Shown here: positions 9,557-22,294 of the stretch, in pieces
How positions within the stretch are numbered: position 1 is the stretch's first letter
Layout: each line of letters opens with the position of its first letter
From: Vitrella brassicaformis
Lineage: Eukaryota > Sar > Vitrellaceae
Direction: 5' to 3'
NCBI GenBank assembly: GCA_001179505.1
Contig: CDMY01001040.1
Span: 1-37,129 of the forward strand
DNA: 37,129 nucleotides
The notes under the pieces: generated by a model
The model's input: only the letters and a program-made list of their open reading frames with translations
Database searches by the model: none
Told to the model about the DNA's origin: nothing
Position numbers and translations under genes: made by a program

Positions 9557-11277
9557 TCACTCACCCTTGCCCTCGCCCGTCTCCTTTTCGCTCTCTGCCT
9601 GCTGGCCTTCCTCGTCCTCCTTCTTGTCCTCCTCCTCGTCATCATCACTATCGAATCTGAACTCACTCGTCGTCTCACCCCCCACCCCATCCACCAGCCC
9701 CCTCTTCCGCGCCAGCTCGGCCTTCTTCCTCTTCAGCCTGGGCAGCCACCTCTTGATGTATGGCCGCTGCCACAGCATGTCGACGCGCTTGTAGCGGTCC
9801 ACCGGCACACCACGCAGATCCCACTGGCGGAAGGAGGCGTCGTAGCCGTCGACGAATGACTCGCCCTCCCAGCGCGGCTGCGGCTCGTTCTGGGTGGGCC
9901 GGTCGTCACGTGTGTCTCGCGGCACTATGTTGCCGAGCACGTCGACGCGCGTGGGAGCCTGATGACACGCAGACCACAGACAGGGAGATAGATGTGTCAG
10001 TGTGTCAGTGACATGTTGGCTCTGAGGGCCGGCGGGCCCGCTCACCTCCTCTTTCGTCTGTTGTGTGTCTGGTTCCTCCTTCTTCTTCGCGTCCTTGGCC
10101 CCTCTCTTGGCCTCCTCCTTGCTGCCCTTCTCCTTGTCACTCGAGTCCTCTTCGGCACCTTCTGACATGGTGGGTCGGTAGGTGCGCTCGTTGGCCTCCC
10201 GCTTGAGCATCCGGTCAGTGACCTCCCGCTTGAGATATCGGCAGAGGGTGCCGCGGCTGTAATAACGGGAGTAGAACATGCCCTTCCACGCGCGCAGATA
10301 CCTGATACGCCACACAGGCCACGAAGCGACGGTAAGTGGGAGTATTCGGTACCCTTAATTGTCCTTCCCTTCTGTCCCTACTTGATGGTGAACTCCTTGA
10401 CGAGCGACCTCGGCAGCAGCACCTGGTGCCGCGGGTTGTCGTAGAACTCAGGCTTTGAGGGGTCCGTCTCCTCCAGCCCCAGATCCACCCCCTCCCTCTT
10501 CAGCTGCTCCCGCCGCATGCCAAACACCTTCTTCCGAGCACGCTGCTCGGCGTGACGCCGCAAGGCGCCCTTCAAGTGCTCCCACACCGCCGCCCGCCTG
10601 TGGGCCTCCTGGATAAAGGCAATGTACAGCTGATCGAGCTCGTCCCAGCTGATGCCGTGGGAAGATGAGTACTTCCACAGCGCGTTGAGCCGCTTGCGGT
10701 TGGCGAGCGCCTGCAGCCTGCCCGTCTCCTTGCTCTCCTTCGCATCGGCACTGCCTTGTGTGGGGGCGGGGAGGGGGTAGAAGGGCTTGAGGCGATGGTT
10801 GTGAAGCACTGGGTTGGGCCAGAAGGCGTAGTCGTTCTTGGGGTAGGGATGGTCGTGCCACTGGGAGGTTGCGAGGGGCTTGCCGCTGAGAGGGAAGCCG
10901 GCCTGCTCGAAGCTTTCAGTGACCCTCCTCTTGACCGAGTGTTGCGTGTCATCCTCAAACCAGAACTTCTCGTGCGTCTTGGGCACCCGCGTCCAGAAGA
11001 TCTCCTCACGCAGCAGCCGCGGCGTCGTCACGTGATGATCCCAGTTCTTCTCGAAGCTGCCCGCAGAGTCATCACTCGATGATTGCGTCGGCTCGGGGCC
11101 GTCTGCACCCACCAGCTGAGAAGCGTCAGCAGCAGCGGGGCCCTCAAATGGTTGTTCTGCTGCTGCCTCGGACCCTGTAGATGCGTCGCGGCGGTGCTGC
11201 CGAATGGCAGATGGCTTGACCTGGGGCTGCAGCAGACCAGGCCGCCAGTGTGGGCGTCGTAGAGCTCTGCGATTCAT
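9557..11277 (-). CDS. Unrecognised protein, probably mitochondrial
   Basis: Three exons in phase from ATG 11277: the first ends at the GTAGGG donor near 10380, the second runs from about 10297 to about 10049, and the third starts at APTRVDVLGN near 9960. The product is about 520 residues. The N-terminus MNRRALRRPHWRPGLLQPQ is Arg-rich without acids for about 30 residues, as in mitochondrial presequences. The middle has many aromatic and charged residues (EKFWFEDDTQHSVKRR, PKNDYAFWPNPVLHNH, YLRAWKGMFYSRYYSRG), a lysine/glutamate-rich stretch and an acidic C-terminus. A block near the end reads PYIKRWLPRLKRKKAELARK. The basic, aromatic composition would suit a lineage-specific mitoribosomal or respiratory-complex subunit, but I recognise no domain and assign no function. 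Confidence 0.65.
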
Positions 11278-11493
11278 CAATCTGCGTTCAATCTGCTCTC
11301 AATGATTTCAAAGCTCGCAAACGGTGCAAGCTCAAAAAACTGGTCGAGCTGCACTCGAGCTGCACTCGAGCTGCCTTTTCTTCTTCACCAGAGCGGTTTC
11401 AGAGCCCTTCCCTGTGGCCCCAGTGCATCGCAGTCATCGGCTAACAGCGCGTCAACCGCCCTTGTTTGCCTCCAGTCAGCAGCAGATATCGTC
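11278..11493. promoter_or_regulatory. Bidirectional promoter, unknown mitochondrial gene / phosphate carrier
   Basis: Shared 216-bp upstream region with AGCTCGCA at 11312-11319 (context AAAGCTCGCAAACGG), followed closely by a half-similar GCAAGCTC. At about 11344-11376 the word CTCGAGCTGCA recurs nearly three times in tandem. The pairing joins two genes whose products both look mitochondrial. Confidence 0.5.
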
Positions 11494-12837
11494 ATGGCGT
11501 CGGCCACCAAGTGGGATTCGACCTTGTCTGAGCCCATATCCCGGAAGCCCCATCCCCACCCTCACAACATGCTGTACTACGGCAAGTGCATGATCGGCGG
11601 CATCATGAGCTGCGGCTTCACCCACACGGCCGTGGTGCCCCTGGACGTGACCAAGTGCAAGATGCAGGTCTTCCCCCAGAAGTACACCGGCCTCTTCTCG
11701 GGCATCCGGACCATCGTGGCCGAGGAGGGCATGGGCGGCCTGGCGCTGGGCTGGCTGCCCACCTTCATCGGCTACTCCATGCAGGGGCTCTGCAAGTTCG
11801 GCTTCTACGAGCTCTTCAAGGACGTCTACGCCAACGCGGCGGGCGAGGAGAATGCGGCCAAGTACAAGGGCTTCCTTTGGCTGGGGGCGAGTGCGAGCGC
11901 CGAGTTCTTCGCCGACATCGCCCTGTGCCCCATGGAGATGGTCAAGGTCAAGGTGCAGACGTCACCAGCGGGCACGTGGCCGACAGACCTCGTTGGCGCC
12001 ACCAGCAAGATGGTCGAGAAGAGCGCAGAGACCAGATTCCCGGTGAGTGAGTGAGTGAGTGAGGGGATGAATGGCGGGGCAGGGCGGGCAGAGATCGATG
12101 TGTGTGGATGTGTGTCAGTTTGGCAGTGTGGTTCCGTTGTGGAGTCGGCAGATCCCGTACACCATGGCCAAGTTTTATTTCTTTGAGAAGTGCGTGCAGC
12201 TCTTCTACGACAACGTCTTCACACAGCCCAAGGACACCTACTCCAAACCCACACAACTCGGGGTCACATTCGCATCAGGTGAATGAAGGACACACACGCA
12301 GAGGCAGGGAGGGAGGAGGGGAGGCCTACACGTGTGTGGACTTACCTTTCATGTGTGTGTGTGGATGTGTGTGTGTGGTCAGGTTACTTGGCTGGCGTGA
12401 TCTGTGCGGTCGTGTCCCACCCCGCGGACAACCTGGTCTCGCAGCTGGGCAAGGCGGAGCACAAAGGCAAAGGGTACACACCGACGGCCGCTCACGCATG
12501 ACCTCATGTGGGCGATATGATGGATGTCTGTGTCCTGTGTTGTGTGTTGGTTCGTAACTTCATTCAGATTGGGTCAGATAGCGTCAGAGGTGGGTGCGTG
12601 GAATCTGTGCACCAAGGGCATCGGCACCCGTATCCTCATGATCGGCACACTCACCGGCCTCCAGTGGTGGATCTACGACACATTCAAGGTGCGATGCGAC
12701 ACACAAATGCTGCCCGGTCTCACACGCGACACAGGCCATCCACTCTCTCTCTCTCTCTCTCTCTGTGCGCTCTCTGTGCGCAGACTGCGATGGGTATGGG
12801 GACGACGGGGGGCGGGACGGCCAAGAAGGCCGCCTGA
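11494..12837 (+). CDS. SLC25A3: Mitochondrial phosphate carrier (SLC25A3/Mir1 family)
   Basis: Inner-membrane importer of phosphate with protons, supplying ATP synthase. Five exons fit in phase (11494-12042, 12119-12278, 12383-12473, 12568-12688, 12784-12837), giving 324 residues. The three repeats of the carrier family each show their signature: PLDVTKCKMQ in the first, PMEMVKVKVQ in the second, and the degenerate PADNLVSQL in the third. GLALGWLPTFIGYSMQG and VPLWSRQIPYTMAKF are phosphate-carrier hallmarks, which separates it from ADP/ATP and oxoacid carriers. No long presequence is present. The short Gly/Lys tail GMGTTGGGTAKKAA is encoded by the last exon after a (CT)n-rich intron. Confidence 0.93.
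12743..12762 (+). repeat. (CT)n microsatellite in the last phosphate-carrier intron
   Basis: About ten CT units within the intron upstream of the 12784 exon, serving as a pyrimidine tract close to the acceptor. Confidence 0.85.
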
Positions 12838-13370
12838 TGATGACTGGTGATGATTTTGATCCGATGGCATCACTATCAATCACTTGTAGACAGATAGACC
12901 GCCTGTTTGTTGCTGCCTCCCTGCCTCCCTGCCTCCCTGCCTGCCTGTCTGCCTGTCTGCCTCTGTCTCCCTCTCTGTATCGATCTGAATGGACGGCATT
13001 GCGGCCCCGCCTTTCTGGCTGCATGGCCGTCCGTCTTTTGACTCACTCCTGCGTGAATGGACGAATGGATGGATGGATGGATGGACTTTGTGTGCAGAGC
13101 CGTTGCCGCGGACCGGTCGTGTGCGCCGGTCCCTTCACAGACAGACAGACAGACACAGACAGGCGGACAAGTACTCGTCCTGCATATCGATTTTTGTGTG
13201 GCCAGCCCACGACGGGATGTGTGGGCCAATTCAATCATGTCATGGATGTGTGGTGTCTGTCTGTCTGTGGTCCGACTTTTCGAAGAGATGTGCACATGTC
13301 GCTACTGCTGGCTCCTGCATACCTGCTCCTCACTCACTGGCTGCTTGTGGATGTGTTCTTGAGACGAGAG

Positions 13371-13486
13371 TCTTGCTGCGGATCTCAGTGCTCATGCTCC
13401 TCGTCACCTAATTTCTCAAGGGCTGCATCCCCTGTTGAGAGACTGGGTGAGGAGAGGCGGCAGCAGCACTGAGATCCGCAGCGAGG
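13371..13486. repeat. Inverted repeat able to form a ~115-nt hairpin
   Basis: An 18-bp perfect inverted repeat pairs 13375-13392 with 13465-13482 (arms GCTGCGGATCTCAGTGCT and its complement). Pairing extends outward by about four base pairs including G-T wobbles, and inward through CTCCTC/GAGGAG, CACC/GGTG and TCTCAA/TTGAGA, leaving a small loop. It could be a hairpin RNA, a short MITE-like remnant or a 3'-end structure. Confidence 0.7.
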
Positions 13487-13683
13487 CATGCAACAGACGC
13501 TACTAGCAATCCTAGCTTGGCCCGTGTGTGTATCTTCTATCCCTATCACGTGTGGGGTGGCAGAGCAGACAGGTGAGGTGGCCGTGTGCGGGAGGGGGAC
13601 GGAGAGGGGTCGGCGTGAAGCTCAAACACGCCTCAAACTCTTTGTCCTTGTCCGCGAACGCTCACCTCACCTTGCTTGCTTGA

Positions 13684-13722
13684 AATGGATGGATGGATGG
13701 ATGAATGGATGGATGGATGGGT
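13684..13722 (+). repeat. (TGGA)n microsatellite
   Basis: Tandem TGGA units with one or two interruptions in the convergent spacer. The same tetranucleotide recurs at many places in the window, in introns and spacers. Confidence 0.8.
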
Positions 13723-13888
13723 GTGTGCATGTGTGGTGTGTAATCATTAGTTCGATGTTTGTCACCGCCCTCGCCACACGGGATCCACGCACGCACGCAC
13801 CATCACATAGTCCGCATGAGCCCAGCCCGTGTCAATCAAAACTTGTTGGAATCACAATGGTCGGCCCGTCGGTCCACACACTTTATGA

Positions 13889-15622
<1,734 letters not shown>

Positions 15623-15803
15623 CACGTCCACCGGCGGGTGACGGTTGTTGCTTCTGCACAGCGCGCGTAGGATCCAGGGTTCAACCCTCAACCCGAGGTT
15701 TGAGCTCGCGCCCTCTCGTCGCGAAAACTCTCTCTTTTTGCGCGCGTGTTTGACGAAGTTTGGACAGCTGCGTTGAGCGTGTGTCTGTCATCTGTGATGG
15801 GCG
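15623..15803. promoter_or_regulatory. Bidirectional promoter, paralogue B / SNM1-ligase
   Basis: 180 bp between divergent ATGs. It carries a one-mismatch copy of the shared word, AGCTCGCG, at 15703-15710 (context TTTGAGCTCGCG, matching the promoter of paralogue A), and a palindromic AGGGTTCAACCCT at about 15675-15687. Confidence 0.5.
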
Positions 15804-17631
15804 ATGAATAAGGACATCTCAGTGCATGAGATCTCGGGAACGACGTACGTGGGACTGTACCAGCCAGCACCACCATGCAACAGCCATGCAATGCCATCCA
15901 TCCGTGTGATCTTGTTGCTGTATGTGGTTATCTCATCTGTGCAGGTTCCTTGTGGACTTCTTCCGCCGCCCTCTGACGCCTCCGCGGACCTTCTTCCTAT
16001 CGCACTACCATGGCGACCACTACAGCGGCATCACAGACCGCTGGGACAGGGGCGTCATCCACTGCTCACCCATCACGGCCCGCCTGCTGCTCGAGATCAT
16101 GGCGGTGGCACCCCGGTATGTCAAAGCGATGGCCCTGGACGTGGCGCACGACATGGGTGACGGGCATAAGGTGACGCTCATCGACGCGCATCACTGCCCG
16201 GGTGAGCATGGAGGGATGGATGGATGGATGGGTGAGGGGCCGGTGCGGTTGTGCGCGTGCGTGTGCGCAGGTGCGGTGATGTTTCTCTTTGAGCTGTCGA
16301 GTGGGAAGGCCTTCCTGCACACCGGTGACTTCCGCTTCCATCCACGCATACTCCAGCACCCAGCACTGCAACACAAAAAGGTACATACGTGCACAAGTTG
16401 CAGAGACGACCGTCTTATGCATGTTCGCTGCCTGTGTTCGTTGGCCGTGGCTGTCAGATCGACGGCATCTATCTCGACACCACCTACAGCCACCCCAAGC
16501 ACGTCTTCCCTCCGCAGGAAACCGCCATCCAGTCCATCGTCGACGTCATACAGGAGACACTGGCCAGCGAGCGGCCGCCGAACACCCCCCCTCTCGTCGG
16601 TCTGGCACCCCTGGCCGCGTCGAAAGCTGACGCGGCTGGGGAGACAGCCAATGACGGAGGGGAGGAGCTGCTGGAGGGAGAGGTGAGGTCGCCCGAGGCG
16701 AGTGCTGCCGCCGCCGCAGCAGCAGCTGCTGCTGCTGCATCTGGGGGTGAGGGGGAGGAAGATGTGGAGCGGATTCCGAAGAGGACGCTCTTCCTTGTCA
16801 GCGCCTACACGATTGGTAAGAGAGGTGAGGAGGGTCCCCTTTCGTTGATGGAGTGTGTTCTGGCGTGTTTGTGTGTGTGTGTGGTCAGGGAAGGAAAAGA
16901 TCCCACTCGCGGTCGCAAAGACGTGTGGAGTCAAGATCTACCTAGAGGAAAGAAAGGTCGGCAACCTAACCAGTGCGTCAATCGTCAGTTCATTGCAATC
17001 ACGCCACCTGTCTGTTTTTGGCTGTGTCGACGGATGGAATGGCTGAATACAGTCTCGCATTTTCCGTTGCCTGGGCATGGCTGACGAGGACATCGCTGCC
17101 TTCACCACTGACCCCGCAGCCACGCCTGTGCACGTGGTCGGCATGGATATGTGCGGCGAGATGTGGCCCTTCTTCCGACCCAACTTCGCCAACCTCGAAA
17201 GCTACCTGGAGAAACACAATCTCATCAGGACCTACAGCCACGTCACGGGTGAGGGAGACCAGGAGGCGGCGGTCGGGCGAGTGAGGCAGGTGTCTCTTCT
17301 CGTGTTGTGTGGTCAGGTTTCATCCCCACTGGATGGGCTGAGTCGAGCAACTGGAATCGCAAAAACGCTGTCAAGTAAGGAGAATAAGGCGCGTGTGTGA
17401 GAATGGACAGGTGTCTGCATTTCTTGTCTGCTTGCTTCCGTCTGTGTGTGGCGCGGCGGTCAGGACGAGGGGTCATTATGAGGTCCGTCTTTACGCCTAC
17501 TCGGAGCACTCCAATTTCCAGGAGCTCGTTACCTTTGTTGACACGCTCAAACCCACACAAGTGGTGAGAGGGCGATCTGAGAGAGCCTTCCATTGTACGA
17601 CCGATCGCACATACGATCCTGTGTCTGCCTC

Positions 17632-17662
<31 letters not shown>

Positions 17663-20600
17663 CCCGACTGTCTTCTCGGATGACAACGATCGCAAGAACA
17701 TCCTCAAACGATTCCAACCACACCTGGTCAGCTGCCGCAGACCCACGCACATAGACCTGCTGCCCTGTCACCATTCCTCATTCTCTGCCGGGCCACTTTC
17801 TCCTCCAGAACAAGACTGCCGGTGTGCGTGCCTTCCTGGACAAGCACTTCCGCAACAACAACAACAACAACAACAACAATGGCGGCAACGGCGCCGCCCA
17901 AAGCTCCGCTGACCCGTCCCCATCAAACCACAACAGTCGACACCAAGACGGCCCCACCGATCCCGTCGTCATCGATGACGACGACGAGCAGGAAGACGCC
18001 GGCCAGCCCCCTCCCCCACCTCCCCAAGAAGCGGAGCCATCATCAGCATCGTCACACAAGCGCAAGGACCTCCCACCCGAGCCCTCCCCTCCCCCGGACA
18101 GCAAACGGCCCAAGCAGCAGCAAGAGCCGGACGATGACGTGATCGAGCTTGACGGCGATGATGACGATCAGGACATGCCTGACGCACCCGCACCGTCAGC
18201 GGCAGCAGCTGCCGCTGCTGCAGCAGCAGGGGGAGGGGCAGGAGCACCCAAGAAGGTCGCCCTGCGGAGCGCCCCTGCGCCCAAGGGCATGTCGAAGGCC
18301 AAGGCCAAGCCGAAGGCGAAGGGGAACGGCAAAGGGGGGAGAGGCAAGGGCGGCAAGAAGGGGTCAGGGGCGGCGAGCAAGGACAAAGGCGGCACGCAGG
18401 CCTCCATCATGTCCTTCTTTGGCAAGCCCAAGGCGGCCAAGGAAGACACCGGCGGCGGCCCCTCTCCCAGCAATGGCAAGAAGCAGCACGGACGCGAGCC
18501 ACAGCCACCACCACCACCAGCAGAGCCACCAGCAGCAGCTGCCGCAGCAGCAGCGGCAGCAGCCATCTCAATCAACGACACATCGAGCCGACCAGCCGAC
18601 GAAGGACGCGCCAACGAACACGAGGAGAAGCCCCCGCCAGCCCCCAAACCCGCCCCCGCCCCCGCAGCCTTCCTCTGCTGTCGTGCCGAGACCGTCACTC
18701 TTGGCAGCGATCCCGAGGACCTGGAGGCTCTCTATGAGGGCAAGAGCGGCACCGGCTCCACCCCATACCTGGCCCTCTCGCGCACATACGAGTGGATTGA
18801 GGCCATTACGGGTCGGCTCAAGATCATCGGACACCTGGCCAGGCTGTTTGAGCTGATTCTGCGGCGGGCGGAGGGGGATTTGTTGGCGGCCATTTACCTG
18901 ACGACGAATCGCATAGCGCCGCCGTGGGAGGCGGGGGAGCTGGGGGTGGGCAGCAGTGTGCTGGGCAAGGCCGTCATCGAGACGACGGGCAAGACCAGCC
19001 ACACACTCGGACAGATGTAAGCAGAGAGAGATCGAGATCCGCACAGATGGAAGGTGTGTGTCTTGTCTTGTCTTGTCTTGTCTTGTGTTGTGTTGTGTGC
19101 AGGTACACGCGTCTGGGTGACTTCGGCGATGTGGCGCAGGAGTGTGCCGGCAGTGTGCGGATGCTCTTCAAGCCCAAGCCCTTGAGCGTGCAGGACGTCT
19201 ACACCGGCCTCAGGAAGATCGCCGCACTCACAGGCGCCAAGTCGCAAGAGAGCAAGAGGAACATCGTCAAGGTCCGTTCCCACCTCGCAATCTCTCTCCT
19301 TGACGCACCTCTCTTCGTCCATCCATTCATTGATGCCATGTTGTCAGGGGTTGCTCGTCCGCTGTCGAGAGAAGGAGACGCGCTACCTCGTCCGCACTCT
19401 CGGGCAGCATCTGCGGATCGGCGCCGTGGCCAAGACAGTGCTGGCGGCCCTCGCACAGGCGATCGAGAAGGACAAGGCCAAGCAAGAGCGGGCGGCCAAG
19501 GCACTGGCACGGGCCTACTCAGAGTGCCCCTCGTTCGACATCCTGGTGGCTGAGCTGCTGCAGGGGCGCAGGGAAGGTCAGTCGCCTCACACACTGCAGA
19601 CAAGGGCGAGCAATGAAAAGCCCCAGAGGGGTGTGTGTGTGTCAGGTGGCAGTGGGTGGGAGAGGGTTGAGGAGCAGTGCATCCTACGACCAGGGACGCC
19701 CATCCGCCCTCAGCTGGGCCAGATCACCAGATCCATCCCAGACCTACTCAAACGGTACAAGTGTGGAGACACAGAGACGCTGCAATACGGCCGGCCTCTC
19801 ACCATGAGTGCATTCGGTCTTGCCCATCTGTGTGCGCAGCTTCACGCGTGAGGGCGCGACGGCGATCAGCTGCGAGTTCAAGTATGACGGTCAGCGCGCG
19901 CAGATCCACCTGATGAAGGCGGACAGCAGCACGGCGCCGCCGGCCGATGGGCAGAGGAAGATCGATGGCAGCGATGATGCCGGCGGAAGTGACGGGCTGA
20001 CGTTCAAGGTGTTCTCTCGGCACCTGGAGGACGTCACCGTCAGGTTCGCCGACATCATGGACCACATCAGGTGGGTGAACGGATGGATGGATGGGCAGCG
20101 ATTGCCATTGACTCATCCATTCATCTGTCGGATGTGGCGTGTGTACAGGGAGGCATTGTCAGGTCCCCTGGAGTCGTGTGTGCTGGACGCTGAGCTGGTG
20201 GCGGTGGACCCCTCCCCGCCGCACCGGCTGCTGCCCTTCCAGACACTCACCGGCCGCTCCCGCAAACAGGTCGACAGGAGCATACCCGTCTGCGTCTTCC
20301 TTTTCGGTCAGTGAGAGGGCGAGCGAGCCAGGCAGGGCGGGGCAGGGCAGTCCACACCCCAGAGGCTGACGTGCCCTTCCCATCTTGCGTGCAGACATGC
20401 TGTATCTTAATGGCGAGCCCTTGCTGACCAAGACCCTCGCCGAGCGCCGCACACTCATGCACCAGCAGTTCCACGAGGTCGACGGGGAGTTCCGATTCGC
20501 GCGGGAGAAGACCATCTCCCTCACCGCCAATGGTGACAATGCAGACGCAGCCGTAGATGTAGAGGCAGAGGGAGAGGTGGGCGTGAGTGAGGAGGCGGGT

Positions 20601-21672
20601 GCGGAGGTCGAGGCGACGGTGGAGAAGTGGCTGCACGAGTCGCTGCGTGAGGGGTGTGAGGGGCTCATGTGCAAGGCCCTCGACGGGCGCCTCGCCACCT
20701 ATGAGCCCACCAAGCGGAGCGAAGGATGGGCCAAGATCAAGAAGGACTACATCGAGGGAGTCGCTGACAGCCTCGACCTCGTGAGTGAAGATGGATGGAG
20801 GGAGGGACAGAGCAGCCAGCCCACATGAAGACGGCTCTCTCTGTGTGCGGTCGTCTCTCTTTCCAGGTGCCGATTGGTGCGTGGTGGGGCAATGGTCGGA
20901 AGGCAGGCTGGTTCAGCCCCTATTTGCTGGCGTGCGTCACGCCTGACGGCGAGATGCAGAGCGTCTGCAAAGTCATGAGCGGCTTCACCGACGAGCAGTA
21001 CCGCGAGTTTCTGGCCTTCTACAAGGATGGCGGCCGCATCATCCCGCAGCCCAAGAGCTTCTACGACGTCACCGATGACCTCATCCCCTCGGTGTGGTTC
21101 GAGCCGTGCCAGGTACAGGCCCACACGCCATACAGAGACACATAGAAGCCTCTTTCTGACGTGTGTCTGGTGTGTGTGTGTTCAGGTGTGGGAGATCCGC
21201 GGCGCCGATCTGACGATATCTCCCAAGCACTCGGCAGCCAGGGGCCTCGTGGATCCCACCAAAGGCATCAGCCTTAGATTCCCAAGGTATGTAAACAATC
21301 GAAGGATGACAAAACAACCATACCAGACACACACACATACGATTGTCATCCTTCCCCTCCTTGCCGTCGATCAGGTTCATCCAAGTGCGGCAGGACAAGG
21401 CAATCGAGGACGCCACCACACCCGACTATATCGCTCGTCTCTTTGAGCGTCAGGTGACCCGCCAGCCCGCTGCAGCACCAGCAGCACCGGCTGCAGGACC
21501 AGCAGCAGCAGCGGCCAGAGCGGACAATGACGATGACGAGGAGTCTGATGAGCCGGGCTCGCCGCGGCAGGGCGGTGGGGGTGCAGATGCGGACAAGTAT
21601 GCGCAGCCCGCAGGGATGGCCGCCAGCTCGAGCAGCGCTGCTGCCGCTGCTGCTGCTGGTGGAACGATTTAG
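15804..21672 (+). CDS. LIG6: SNM1/PSO2 nuclease-DNA ligase fusion (LIG6 type) with PIP box
   Basis: About 19 exons encode roughly 1,450 residues. The N-terminal half is a beta-CASP metallo-beta-lactamase 5' exonuclease of the SNM1 family: [10 protein letters not shown] (metal ligands), [46 protein letters not shown] and [11 protein letters not shown] low-complexity linker (poly-Asn, acidic and poly-Ala runs) follows, containing [12 protein letters not shown] (18397-18420), a canonical PIP box almost identical to that of DNA ligase I. The C-terminal half is an ATP-dependent ligase: a DNA-binding domain ([17 protein letters not shown]), adenylation motif [13 protein letters not shown] with the catalytic Lys (about 19873), [40 protein letters not shown] and motif [10 protein letters not shown]. 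The architecture matches plant DNA ligase VI. Inferred role: crosslink or break repair and nick sealing at PCNA. The tail is poly-Ala/acidic. Confidence 0.9.
17634..17659 (+). repeat. (TG)n tract immediately before an intron acceptor
   Basis: An uninterrupted TG run ends in TAG, the 3' splice site of a SNM1-ligase intron. It replaces a normal pyrimidine tract and is the clearest of many similar cases in the window. Confidence 0.85.
17854..17879 (+). repeat. Poly-Asn trinucleotide run in coding sequence
   Basis: Consecutive AAC codons encode a run of asparagines at the start of the disordered linker between the nuclease and ligase domains. Confidence 0.85.
19060..19085 (+). repeat. TCTTG pentanucleotide repeat in an intron
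   Basis: Four to five TCTTG units, followed by degenerate TGTTG units and the acceptor, in a SNM1-ligase intron. Confidence 0.8.
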
Positions 21673-22294
21673 TAGTGGGAATGCGGGGACAGGGATTGTC
21701 GATTCGTGAGAGAGAGAGAGAGCTGTAGACGAGTGTGATCGATACACAGATAGTGTGCAAAGATAGATTGGCCTGGATGGATGGATGGATAACACGTGCG
21801 GCGTGTGCAGGTATTGCGTGTCGGACGTGCGCAGTGGGACCGTTCATTCAGTGTCAATCTTCAAATACATGCATGTCGAACTGTGACGGTCAGGCACAAC
21901 TTGGCTGACCGGCTGAAAAAGAACGGAGCTAGCTAGCTAGGTCGTGATGGAACGCCATAAAACGCGAAGAACGACACAACACGACACCGACTTCTTAGGA
22001 TAAAATGCCGAAAAACAGCCCTACTCACCTCTACTGATAGATGAGAAACACAACATTCTGCGCCTTTCGCACACACACATACACCCAGCATCCATCCACC
22101 CATCCACTTTGTCGCGGTCAGCGTCCATCCACACATCCGGCCAACCGCGTCTCGTGTTTACACACACACACAGACAAAGAGACAGACAGACAGACAGCCC
22201 TGTCTGTCTTCAGTAGAGCAGAGGACCCATCACATCACACCACACTGCCACACATTGCCACACACACACAGCGTGCTTACACATCTCCTGTCTG
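21673..22294. other. Convergent intergenic spacer
   Basis: Tail-to-tail spacer between the ligase fusion and the sorting-receptor-like gene. It contains a GA run (about 21709-21722), TGGA units (about 21776-21789), an AGCTAGCTAG tract (about 21928-21940) and CA/GACA repeats. No gene is supported. Confidence 0.5.

Noticed and set aside
12989-13472. Overlapping open frames in the convergent spacer
   Set aside because: They translate TGGA and ACAG repeats in several frames, with no homology, start context or splice support.
15665-15700. tRNA-like TpsiC arm (GGGTTCAACCC)
   Set aside because: No matching acceptor, D or anticodon stems around it; it lies in a divergent promoter and is better seen as a small palindrome.
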